Shown here: positions 15,129 to 22,785 of the stretch, one piece after another
Layout of the letters: each line of letters opens with the position of its first letter
How positions within the stretch are numbered: position 1 is the first letter of the stretch
DNA from: Methanobacterium sp.
Lineage (GTDB): Archaea > Methanobacteriota > Methanobacteria > Methanobacteriales > Methanobacteriaceae
Assembly (NCBI GenBank): GCA_003164415.1
Contig: PLTK01000105.1
Coordinates: forward strand, 1 to 24,573
Length of the DNA: 24,573 nucleotides
Reading direction: 5' to 3'
The notes under the pieces: model-generated
Told to the model about the DNA's origin: nothing
Databases searched by the model: none
Seen by the model: only the letters and a program-made list of their open reading frames with translations
Translations under genes and position numbers: made by a program

Positions 15129-16256
15129 ATGAGAATAGGTGTGGTTGTTCACGGACCCCAAATAGTGGATACTGGTTTTGCTGAGAAGATATTAGGTCTT
15201 CTCAAAAATTATGGTACAGTAAAAGCAAGACTTGGTGGTACAATGGGTCGAACTGCTGTTATAGATGCAAATCTAGAAGGATCAATAGATATAAGTAATA
15301 AACTGCTTCCTAGTCAGTCAATTGACAAAATTTCAAAAGATTCTGATGTGGTTTTCCTAATAAATTATGGAAAGTCCAGTGTTACAGGACACGCATTTGG
15401 ATATAAAGTTTATAACAGATGTAAAAGTGATCCCAACTTAATACAGATTGAAAGACCAGGTGAGCCTGATGGAACAATCATACCTTGGAAATCCAATCAG
15501 ATCGATTTGGCAGATGCTGTGGCCAACGATTTGAAATTGAAGGTTATGAATCCATCTGAGGTAGAAGAAGATGTGGAAACTAATTGTATATCTAAACCAA
15601 CAGGAAATGACACTACAGTATATCGAAAAATAGCAGGTGTATCTGCAGATGAGAATATATTTCTAAACGGTATAGTGGTTGGAAAGTCAACTTCAAACGA
15701 TGTTACATTGATAACTGAAAATGGGAATTTAATCCAGATATTAGGTGGAATAATCAAGGAACACGGTGTTGAAAAGCTTGGAAAGATAGAATTGGATACT
15801 GCAGTCGTTAAGACCGGGTTGTTAAGAAGATCCAGGATAAAACCAAGAATTATCGATAGGAAAATTGAACTTATTAATAAACACAATAAACTTAATATTT
15901 CATATTTAAGCCATGCTGCAGAAGATATCTATAAACTGAAAGATTCTGACCTAGTTGTTACTGTGGGTGACGATACAACACTAGTAGCAGCTGATATACT
16001 ATACCGATTTAAGGTTCCAATAATAGGAATAACAGACGGAGATCTGGACAGAGTAGTTGAGGAAGGATTTAGAACCGTTGGATCTATGATCGTGGAGCTG
16101 GAAAGTGGTTATGATGATATTGTAGGTAAAAAAATATTTTCAGAACTATTTAATGGAAAACAGACCATGGAAATAGAAAACATAGAAAATTTTAAAAGTA
16201 AAATAATACAAATCATAAGCAATACCACCAGTAGATATAATTTGAAACATAATTAG
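15129..16256 (+). CDS. DUF2117-like protein upstream of mmp2
   Basis: A 375-residue cytoplasmic protein that I recognise, from memory, as the archaeal DUF2117 family; function unknown. It opens with MRIGVVVHGP, a glycine-rich Rossmann-like start, and has a second glycine-rich block about two thirds along (VVTVGDDTTLVAADILYRF), followed by VPIIGITDGDLD, which together look like a nucleotide- or phosphate-binding fold. The centre has an OB-like strand region (about 170-240). ATG 15129 is preferred because family members start here; ATG 15087 in the same frame adds 14 basic residues. Neither has a clear ribosome binding site, and a TATA-like GTATAAAA near 15091-15099 would make 15129 leaderless. 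It sits 28 bases before mmp2, so it may belong to the same expression unit. Confidence 0.7.
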   Translation: MRIGVVVHGPQIVDTGFAEKILGLLKNYGTVKARLGGTMGRTAVIDANLEGSIDISNKLLPSQSIDKISKDSDVVFLINYGKSSVTGHAFGYKVYNRCKSDPNLIQIERPGEPDGTIIPWKSNQIDLADAVANDLKLKVMNPSEVEEDVETNCISKPTGNDTTVYRKIAGVSADENIFLNGIVVGKSTSNDVTLITENGNLIQILGGIIKEHGVEKLGKIELDTAVVKTGLLRRSRIKPRIIDRKIELINKHNKLNISYLSHAAEDIYKLKDSDLVVTVGDDTTLVAADILYRFKVPIIGITDGDLDRVVEEGFRTVGSMIVELESGYDDIVGKKIFSELFNGKQTMEIENIENFKSKIIQIISNTTSRYNLKHN

Positions 16257-16284
16257 GATTAATTAATATACGAGGGGTGTAGAA

Positions 16285-17277
16285 TTGGATTTAAATGCTC
16301 TTGTTGATTCTATAAGAAGTTATGATGGAATAACCCGTAAAAATTTTATTCGGGAAGCCACACAAATACTCGATGATACTTATAATATTTCAGGCAGAAC
16401 AGCTCTAGGATTTGGTGATGATGCTTCTGCAATCGATATTGGAAATAATAATCTTTTATTAATGGCTGCCGATGGAATGTGGGGCAGATTAATGGAAGGA
16501 GACCCACGCTGGGCAGGATACTGTTCCGTCCTCGTTAATGTTAACGACATAGCAGCAATGGGCGGTGTTCCAATGGGCATGACCAATGTTATCTCAATAA
16601 ACGATACTAAATTATGTAATGAGATTATGAAAGGAATCAAAGAAGGAGTGGAGAAATTCGGAGTACCAATGATAGGTGGCCATATACATCCAGATACTCC
16701 ATATACAGCCCTTGATGTTTCAATAACTGGAATAGTTGGTAAGGATGATGTGATTACAAGTGGCGGTGCAAATGTTGGTGATAATGTTATAATTGCAATT
16801 GATCTTGATGGTCAACAGCATCCTAATTTCCCTTTAAACTGGGATACAACAACCAATAAAACACCAGAAAAGGTTCAGTCACAAATTTTGGTTATGAACA
16901 GCATTGCACGGAAACATCTTTTAACAGCAGGTAAAGATATAAGCAATCCTGGAATTTTAGGAACATTAGGAATGTTATTAGAAGCTTCAGGTGTAGGGGC
17001 TAGAATTGAATTGGAAAAGATTCCGAGAAATTCCAAGGTAAACTGGGAGGAATGGCTAAAACTCTACCCTGGATCTGGATTTGTTTTAACAGCAAAAGAG
17101 GATAATTTGGAAGAAACCATTGAAATGCTTGAAGAAGTGAGTTTAAACTCGATGGTAGCAGGCACTATTACTGAAGAGAAAAAATTATACTTGACACATG
17201 ATGATCAAGAAGAAATTGTCTTTGATTTTGACAAAGAAATAATAATGGGTATTAAAGAGAAAATATCCAAAAATTAA
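16285..17277 (+). CDS. mmp2: methanogenesis marker protein 2 (AIR synthase-like)
   Basis: Mmp2 is found in essentially all methanogens. The 330-residue protein has the PurM/AIR synthase and selenophosphate synthetase fold: GFGDDASAID near residue 42-51 for ATP and metal binding, a DPRWAGYCSVLVNVNDIAAMGG block (about 73-94), and a C-terminal domain with SGxGxxxELEKIP. By analogy it should use ATP to activate a substrate, but that substrate is not known. The start is TTG at 16285 with a strong GAGGGGTG site upstream. It is the first gene of the tightly packed mmp-nifB operon; mmp3 starts 25 bases after its stop. Confidence 0.9.
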   Translation: MDLNALVDSIRSYDGITRKNFIREATQILDDTYNISGRTALGFGDDASAIDIGNNNLLLMAADGMWGRLMEGDPRWAGYCSVLVNVNDIAAMGGVPMGMTNVISINDTKLCNEIMKGIKEGVEKFGVPMIGGHIHPDTPYTALDVSITGIVGKDDVITSGGANVGDNVIIAIDLDGQQHPNFPLNWDTTTNKTPEKVQSQILVMNSIARKHLLTAGKDISNPGILGTLGMLLEASGVGARIELEKIPRNSKVNWEEWLKLYPGSGFVLTAKEDNLEETIEMLEEVSLNSMVAGTITEEKKLYLTHDDQEEIVFDFDKEIIMGIKEKISKN

Positions 17278-17302
17278 AATCTTATAAAAAGAAGGAGATT
17301 TT

Positions 17303-18841
17303 ATGCTTGTAAAGGTCAACGGGGTTGAAATAACACTCCCAGATGGTTCTACCATAAAAGATGCAATAGATGCTTCTAATGCACCCTACAGTGAGGGCTG
17401 TGTATTAGGAGTCATCAAGGGCAAGGAAGAAATTGAAAGACACGTCAATAAATACAGTTTTAAAACAACAAGAGGAAGCATAATAATTGAACTTTTACCT
17501 GATTTACCTCCTGTACTAATTAAAACTTGGAAGAAAAAATTCAGAGAATTTGAAAATCTCAGAATACGTTGGACAACATCGAATGAAGTGGCCCTCGGAC
17601 CAATAACAACAGATTTAAAACCCACTCGTGATGAACACGAATACCAAACATGGGACGTAATTCTCAGTTTATCAGGTTTTACTGCTGAAGCAACCCACAT
17701 AATATTCAGCAAAGAAAAACATAAATCGGTTTATGGTGCTCCTCAAGAGAATAATGGTGTATTTGCAAGGGTTATTGGTGGAAAAAAGACTATAATGGAA
17801 CTTACCGATGATGATGTTGTAAAGAGTGTTAAACCTGTTGTAGAAAGAAAGAGCATAATACAGAGTGCTGCAATCACCAAACTAGAAACTGAAATCTTTG
17901 ATGGGAATGAACTGTTCACCTATGTACTAATAGAACCCTCAAATAAATCCCCGAGTTCGGTTGAGCATTTATATGCACTATCAGAAAATGGTGTACTTAC
18001 TGTAGACTATGAATCAGATTCATTTGTAGGATTTTATGGATTACAAGGACTTGAAAAAGAACCAGAACATATAGGTCAAAGAAGAAGGGGTACTGTTACA
18101 CTCAGAAATAAAGGAAATGGTATTGGTCGTATTTATGTTTATAGGGAAGACAGAGTCTCAACACCTTCCCATACAGTTATAGGTAATGTAACCAAGGGAA
18201 TACAACTTATGGATATCGCAGGTAAAGGCGATAAAGTAACAGTTCAAACTGTTCCACACAGAATAATGACACTTGGATTGATTCAAAAAGAAGCAGAAGA
18301 ACTTTTAAAATCTCGTGGAATCGAGCAGATCCGAGAAGGATCCCAAGACGACAATGCTATAGTTGTAACACAGAATCCAAAGTATACAATGGAAATTATT
18401 GACCAAAAACAGGTTAAAACAATGGGTGTACCTGATAGTAAGATCGTCTATGTAGAAATCTATGACAAAGTCCCTAGATCCGCATGGTACTTCCAGAAAA
18501 TTACAGGACTGCTTGATTCACCTGTTGGCTCCTTGGATGTATTATTTGCATTTCCCGGAATGAAGGTTATGATGTTTAAAGGAAATCCCAAAGAATCTAA
18601 GAACTTGATTCCAGAAAATATTCCTATCGGTTGTGTAAAAGCAGGAGAAATAGGAGTAACCAACATGTCAAGAAGACAGATAGGTGTTATTGGTGTTAGA
18701 TTTGAGAATAACGATGAATTCGGCCCAACAGGTGAACCATTCCCTGGAACTAATATAGTGGGTAAAGTTTTAGAAGGAATTGAAAATCTTGAAAAATTCA
18801 AGGAAGGAGATACAGTTTATGTCGCTAGACGAAAGTTCTAA
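17303..18841 (+). CDS. mmp3: methanogenesis marker protein 3 (UPF0288)
   Basis: Mmp3 (UPF0288) is a conserved methanogen protein that, as I recall published work, belongs to the ATP-dependent MCR activation complex. The 512-residue protein starts with a ubiquitin-like/ThiS-like strand pattern (MLVKVNGVEITLPDGSTIKDA, split here as residues 1-15 and 16-21). It continues with a beta-rich core containing cyclophilin-like segments (for example around GSLDVLFAFPGMKVMMFKGNP, near 415-435, and GEPFPGTNIVGKV near 480-492). ATG 17303 follows AAGGAG. Its last 23 bases overlap mmp6. There is one cysteine-containing segment late in the chain (IPIGCVKAGEIG); no classical Fe-S motif is seen. Confidence 0.92.
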   Translation: MLVKVNGVEITLPDGSTIKDAIDASNAPYSEGCVLGVIKGKEEIERHVNKYSFKTTRGSIIIELLPDLPPVLIKTWKKKFREFENLRIRWTTSNEVALGPITTDLKPTRDEHEYQTWDVILSLSGFTAEATHIIFSKEKHKSVYGAPQENNGVFARVIGGKKTIMELTDDDVVKSVKPVVERKSIIQSAAITKLETEIFDGNELFTYVLIEPSNKSPSSVEHLYALSENGVLTVDYESDSFVGFYGLQGLEKEPEHIGQRRRGTVTLRNKGNGIGRIYVYREDRVSTPSHTVIGNVTKGIQLMDIAGKGDKVTVQTVPHRIMTLGLIQKEAEELLKSRGIEQIREGSQDDNAIVVTQNPKYTMEIIDQKQVKTMGVPDSKIVYVEIYDKVPRSAWYFQKITGLLDSPVGSLDVLFAFPGMKVMMFKGNPKESKNLIPENIPIGCVKAGEIGVTNMSRRQIGVIGVRFENNDEFGPTGEPFPGTNIVGKVLEGIENLEKFKEGDTVYVARRKF

Positions 18842-19244
18842 AGTAACTCGTATGATTATATTAGGACCTGCTGCAAATATAAGCCAACCCGAACTTATAA
18901 GAAAACTTCATATGATGGAACTTCCACTTACAATAAAATCAACATGTTACGGTGCAGTTGTTAACGGTGAAGAATCTGTTGTAAACAAAGCAGTTGAACA
19001 AGCTAGAAACCTCGACTACTGTAACATATTTACTAAAGATAGAGGATTTCCCCCAGGAGATCCAAGAAGATGTAGGGCTAAAAGAGGCGGTGCAAGGGAA
19101 GGATTTCATCAACTTGAGAAAGAGTTTGAATTATTAGGATTTGTAAGCGAAGCTCTAGAACACCCCAAGAAAGTCAGTCTAAAAAAACCAACCAAAGTAT
19201 CTGTTGATACATTTAAAAAAATTTGCAAAGGAGTGGAAGAATGA
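18819..19244 (+). CDS. mmp6: methanogenesis marker protein 6
   Basis: A 141-residue conserved methanogen protein of unknown biochemical role. It has four cysteines (C43, C68, C85, C136) and a basic GFPPGDPRRCRAKRGGAREGF stretch near residues 76-96 that may bind a nucleic acid or anionic cofactor. The start is ATG 18819, nine bases after AAGGAAGGAG and inside the end of mmp3 (23-base overlap); a frame opening at 18780 would bury that binding site. Its stop overlaps the next start as ATGA. The coupling implies that it is made in step with Mmp3 and its neighbours. Confidence 0.88.
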   Translation: MSLDESSKVTRMIILGPAANISQPELIRKLHMMELPLTIKSTCYGAVVNGEESVVNKAVEQARNLDYCNIFTKDRGFPPGDPRRCRAKRGGAREGFHQLEKEFELLGFVSEALEHPKKVSLKKPTKVSVDTFKKICKGVEE

Positions 19245-19624
19245 ATCTAACAAAATCATCAACTGGGGATGAAATTACACCCTTAGCAATGGCAATACAC
19301 GAACTTGTGAATAGACTACCAATAACCATGAGAACCAAAAATTCCAAAGGAGTCAGAATAGAAGAAGGCAAAGTAATAGACAACAATTACACGGGCCCAA
19401 TTCTTGAAAAGGTCCTTAAAGATGGAAAGATATATAATGAAGCTCCTATGGAAGGTTCTTATAAAGGAATCCCAATATTGGCAGTTCCTTTAATAGAAAA
19501 TGATGGAATAACAGCAGCTATAGGTGTTATTGATACTACACAGGGAATTTACAGTGATATAATGCAAATGACTAAAAGACCAGAACAGATCAAACCCAAC
19601 AACTCTAAGGGGGAGTTCTATTGA
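19241..19624 (+). CDS. DUF2111-like protein in the mmp operon
   Basis: A 127-residue soluble protein that I match from memory to DUF2111, an archaeal family without a known function. It has no cysteine. The chain has an early helix (PLAMAIHELVNRLPITMRTK), a central GVRIEEGKVID turn and a C-terminal block ILAVPLIENDGITAAIGVID-like pattern (about 88-108) reminiscent of a GAF/PAS-type sensor half. ATG 19241 is seven bases after GGAG and overlaps the mmp6 stop by four bases; its own stop overlaps the mmp5 start by four. That double coupling makes a joint role with the Mmp proteins likely. Not one of the numbered markers as far as I know. Confidence 0.75.
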   Translation: MNLTKSSTGDEITPLAMAIHELVNRLPITMRTKNSKGVRIEEGKVIDNNYTGPILEKVLKDGKIYNEAPMEGSYKGIPILAVPLIENDGITAAIGVIDTTQGIYSDIMQMTKRPEQIKPNNSKGEFY

Positions 19625-20076
19625 AAATAGCAATTTTCCCTCCTAACTCTCTTATATTAGCCGACCTCGTGGAAAGAAAGGGGCATGAAGCACTTGTATT
19701 GCAGAAAGAGATTAGAAAAAGAGTTACAGATGTGGAGATTGATTCACCACCATTAAACATTACTGAAGAAGAGCCAATCAAGGGCCTTAAATATGCAGCC
19801 ATAGAAGTACCCTCAGGTGTTAGGGGAAGAATGGCAATATTTGGTCCCCTTATAGAAGCAGCAGAAGCAGCTATAATAATGGAAGATGCTCCATTTGGTT
19901 TTGGATGTATTGGATGTGCCCGTACCAATGAACTATCAATGTTCTGCCTTAGAAAACGCGGCATACCTCTACTAGAATTACATTATCCAACAACAAAGGA
20001 AGAAACAATGGAAGTTGTTAACAAAATTAACACATTCTTAGATGGGTTAGGAAAGGAAGGGGAATCAAATGGTTAA
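19621..20076 (+). CDS. mmp5: methanogenesis marker protein 5
   Basis: A 151-residue conserved methanogen protein. It starts with the typical MKIAIFPPNSLILADLVER and has a cysteine motif C96-x2-C99 in PFGFGCIGCAR with a further C109, which could hold an Fe-S cluster or a metal. The start is TTG at 19621, five bases after GGGGGAG, and overlaps the previous stop as TTGA. Its last eight bases overlap mmp15. Biochemical role not established to my knowledge; reported as a companion of the MCR activation proteins. Confidence 0.88.
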   Translation: MKIAIFPPNSLILADLVERKGHEALVLQKEIRKRVTDVEIDSPPLNITEEEPIKGLKYAAIEVPSGVRGRMAIFGPLIEAAEAAIIMEDAPFGFGCIGCARTNELSMFCLRKRGIPLLELHYPTTKEETMEVVNKINTFLDGLGKEGESNG

Positions 20077-21301
20077 CATAGCTCAAATATCATGTGGAAC
20101 AGATTATAGTGGTATTCAAAAGGAGATTGAAAAGGCTGCTGAAACATTCGGAGCCAAAATCATCATCCCCGAAGCAGATCTTGATTATATAGATGAAGCC
20201 TATAAAAAATTCGGATTCAATGCTCAAAGTACGGGAATAAGACTGATGATAGCAAGGGCCACCTCAATAGTTGAAGGAAAAACAAATGCAGATGCCGTTT
20301 TTATTGCAACTTGCTTTAGATGTGCTGAAGGAGCATTAGTACGGAACGAAATCCGAAGGTTCATACAACAGAACACAAACTTACCTGTTGTAACATATTC
20401 ATTCACCGAAAGAACCAAAGCAGACGAACTTTTCATAAGAATGGAAGCACTTTCAACCATAGTTGCAAGGAAAAGTCTGCTCGCCCGTGAAAAACAAGAA
20501 GGCCTTACAATGGGTGTAGATTCAGGTTCTTCAACAACAAAAGCAGTTTTAATGGAAGATAACAAAGTAATAGGTACTGGTTGGCTTCCAACAGGGGATG
20601 TTATAGAAACAGCCAATACTGGAATGGAACAGGCCTTTGAGGGTACAGGCTATAAACTCGAAGATGTCGAAGGTATTGGTGTGACAGGTTATGGTAGGTT
20701 AAGGATTGGACACCACTTAAACGCGGCACTTATCCAAGAGGAGTTGAGTGTCAATTCTAAGGGTGCGGTTTATCTTGCAAATAAGCAAAAAGGAGAAGCA
20801 ACCGTTCTTGATATTGGTGGAATGGACAACAAGGTCATAACAGTAAACGATGGAATACCAGATAACTTTACCATGGGCGGTATATGTGCTGGTGCATCTG
20901 GAAGATTCCTTGAAATGACATCTAGAAGGTTAGGTATTGATATAAGTGAACTTGGACCTCTTGCACTCAAGGGAAACTATAAAAATGCAGCACTTAACAG
21001 CTACTGTATAGTGTTCGGTATACAGGATCTGGTAACATCGCTAGCAGCAGGTGGATCTAAGGAAGATGTTGCTGCAGCTGCATGTTTCTCTGTAGCTGAA
21101 CAAGTATACGAACAACAACTTCAAGAGATAGATCTAAGAGAACCACTGATACAAGTTGGAGGCACATCACTTATAGGCGGACTCGTTGAAGCTGTAAGTA
21201 CAGTACTAGGCGGTATAGAAGTTATAGTCCCTGAATACTCCCAATATATTGGTGCTGTTGGTTCTGCACTTTTAGTATCTGGTTTAGGAGAAAAGAAATG
21301 A
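20069..21301 (+). CDS. mmp15: methanogenesis marker protein 15 (archerase-like ATPase)
   Basis: A 410-residue member of the BadF/BadG/HgdC ATPase family, whose relatives use ATP to drive low-potential electron transfer in benzoyl-CoA reductase and 2-hydroxyacyl-CoA dehydratase activation. The N-terminal 145 residues form an extra domain with C82-x2-C85. The ASKHA ATPase domain follows, with the phosphate-1 motif DSGSSTTK at 151-158, DIGGMDNK at 248-255, and C273 and C313 at the positions where HgdC-type dimers share one [4Fe-4S] cluster. This suggests an ATP-gated electron donor, fitting the ATP-dependent reduction of MCR nickel. ATG 20069 overlaps mmp5 by eight bases; the stop overlaps mmp17 by four. 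Confidence 0.93.
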   Translation: MVNIAQISCGTDYSGIQKEIEKAAETFGAKIIIPEADLDYIDEAYKKFGFNAQSTGIRLMIARATSIVEGKTNADAVFIATCFRCAEGALVRNEIRRFIQQNTNLPVVTYSFTERTKADELFIRMEALSTIVARKSLLAREKQEGLTMGVDSGSSTTKAVLMEDNKVIGTGWLPTGDVIETANTGMEQAFEGTGYKLEDVEGIGVTGYGRLRIGHHLNAALIQEELSVNSKGAVYLANKQKGEATVLDIGGMDNKVITVNDGIPDNFTMGGICAGASGRFLEMTSRRLGIDISELGPLALKGNYKNAALNSYCIVFGIQDLVTSLAAGGSKEDVAAAACFSVAEQVYEQQLQEIDLREPLIQVGGTSLIGGLVEAVSTVLGGIEVIVPEYSQYIGAVGSALLVSGLGEKK

Positions 21302-21855
21302 AGGTAGAATGTTACGACGAAAATGGAGCAGCTGTCTATGACATGATTGTTAGGCACATCCTTCAAGAAGTCCAAGTAACCCGTTCAATTGCTGATTTAC
21401 GGGTTTATGTAGACCCTAGAGAACCTTTATTTATAATAGTTGTTAAATTGGAAAAGGCTTCACAACCTATTGTTATAGAAGATTTCACAGAATATGAATT
21501 TAACAAGGCAGGTAATGAAATGTTTATAAAGATCAAAGACGAAACATATCTGCCTGATCTATTAGAAAAACTTTGGGAAAGGGAAGGAAGAAACAAAATA
21601 CACCAACCTAATCGTTATGAAGTAATAATAGACGACCCCAGAACTGATTTAGAGGGGATGGTGGTACGTGATCCCCAAGATGACCTTAAGAAAAAGGTTT
21701 ACGATGCAATTTTTAGAATTATACCCGAGGGTTTCAGGGTTATAGATCATAGATCAGAAGATAATATTATCGCATTAACGTGTACAGATGAAATGATGAA
21801 GGATGAATGGCTTAAGAAAACTGATGAGATTATTGCGGAGGTTAAAAATGAATGA
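21298..21855 (+). CDS. mmp17: methanogenesis marker protein 17
   Basis: A 185-residue protein conserved in methanogens and, as I recall, part of the MCR activation complex together with McrC and Mmp7, where nitrogenase-precursor-like [8Fe-9S-C] clusters were described. It has only two cysteines, C5 and C162, one near each end, which could each cap a cluster shared with a partner. ATG 21298 overlaps the mmp15 stop (ATGA). The last eight bases overlap the start of nifB, and the GGAGGT site for nifB lies inside this gene. Confidence 0.9.
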   Translation: MKVECYDENGAAVYDMIVRHILQEVQVTRSIADLRVYVDPREPLFIIVVKLEKASQPIVIEDFTEYEFNKAGNEMFIKIKDETYLPDLLEKLWEREGRNKIHQPNRYEVIIDDPRTDLEGMVVRDPQDDLKKKVYDAIFRIIPEGFRVIDHRSEDNIIALTCTDEMMKDEWLKKTDEIIAEVKNE

Positions 21856-22699
21856 ATCAAGATTTGCCCATATAACAAAGGTGCATCCGTGCTTCAATGA
21901 GAAAATGCACGATAAAGTCGGGAGAATTCATGTTCCAATAGCACCTAAATGTAATATTCACTGTGATTTTTGCACAAGAGAAATAAATAAATGTGAGCAG
22001 CGTCCTGGTGTAGCATCACGTGTTATGACTGTTGATCAAGCGGTTGAACATGTAAAAAAGGTTACATCCGAGATGCCTATAGCAGTTGTTGGTGTAGCAG
22101 GGCCTGGAGATGCTCTTTTCAATAATGAAACATTTGAATTCTTTAAAAGGATTGATAAGGAATTTCCAGATCTTATCAAATGTATGAGTACTAACGGACT
22201 TTTACTTCCAGAGAAGGCTGATGAAATTGCAGATCTTAATATAAATACTGTTACAGTAACAGTTAATGCAATTGACCCTGAAATAGGAAGTAAGATATAT
22301 TCCAATGTTTTCTACAACGGTGAACTCTACACTGGAGAGGAAGCTTTCAACATACTATCAGAAAATCAGCTTAAAGGTATTAGGATGCTGGCTGAAAGAG
22401 GAGTGGTTGTCAAGGTCAATGCTGTTCTTATTCCTGGAGTTAACGATAAACATATCATGGATATTGCAAAGAGGGTTAAAGAACAGGGAGCATCCCTCAT
22501 GAATGTAATACCATTAATACCAATGCACAAATTTAAGGACACACCTAAACCTGGATGTGCAGAATTAAGTGAAGTAAGGGATGCAGTTGAAGAGATAATA
22601 CCAGTTTTCAGAGCATGTACTCAATGTAGGGCAGATGCATTTGGTGTTCCGGGTAAAGAAGATAAACATCTGGACATGACACCATCTAGTCACTTCTAA
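21848..22699 (+). CDS. nifB: NifB, radical-SAM L-cluster synthase (stand-alone form)
   Basis: NifB fuses two [4Fe-4S] clusters and inserts a carbide from SAM and sulfur to form the [8Fe-9S-C] NifB-co (L-cluster). The 283-residue protein has HPC at 13-15, the radical-SAM motif C35-x3-C39-x2-C42 (in PKCNIHCDFC), C49 and RPG at 52-54, and the C-terminal C257-x2-C260 in CTQCRADAFG that holds a substrate cluster in NifB. No NifX-like domain is fused, as in other methanogen NifB proteins. ATG 21848 follows GGAGGT at 21837-21842 with five-base spacing and overlaps mmp17 by eight bases; a longer frame from 21803 is not needed. No nif structural gene is in the window. Its position in the mmp operon points to clusters for MCR activation. 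Confidence 0.93.
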   Translation: MNESRFAHITKVHPCFNEKMHDKVGRIHVPIAPKCNIHCDFCTREINKCEQRPGVASRVMTVDQAVEHVKKVTSEMPIAVVGVAGPGDALFNNETFEFFKRIDKEFPDLIKCMSTNGLLLPEKADEIADLNINTVTVTVNAIDPEIGSKIYSNVFYNGELYTGEEAFNILSENQLKGIRMLAERGVVVKVNAVLIPGVNDKHIMDIAKRVKEQGASLMNVIPLIPMHKFKDTPKPGCAELSEVRDAVEEIIPVFRACTQCRADAFGVPGKEDKHLDMTPSSHF

Positions 22700-22708
22700 T
22701 CTGTAAAA

Positions 22709-22739
22709 TTCTTTTATTTTCCATATTTTCCCTTTTTTT
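22709..22739 (+). terminator. T-rich terminator at the end of the mmp-nifB operon
   Basis: Several runs of four to seven T start ten bases after the nifB stop, ending about 45 bases before the mtnA start. This probably ends most operon transcripts, leaving mtnA with its own or a read-through promoter. Confidence 0.5.
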
Positions 22740-22785
22740 AGTATAAATCTCTTCTAATTATAACTGTAAATAGGAAGTGCAACTT

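Noticed and set aside
15497..15886. 129-codon open frame antisense to the DUF2117-like gene
   Set aside because: It lies wholly inside a well-supported gene, has no ribosome binding site and its composition is that of a reverse shadow.
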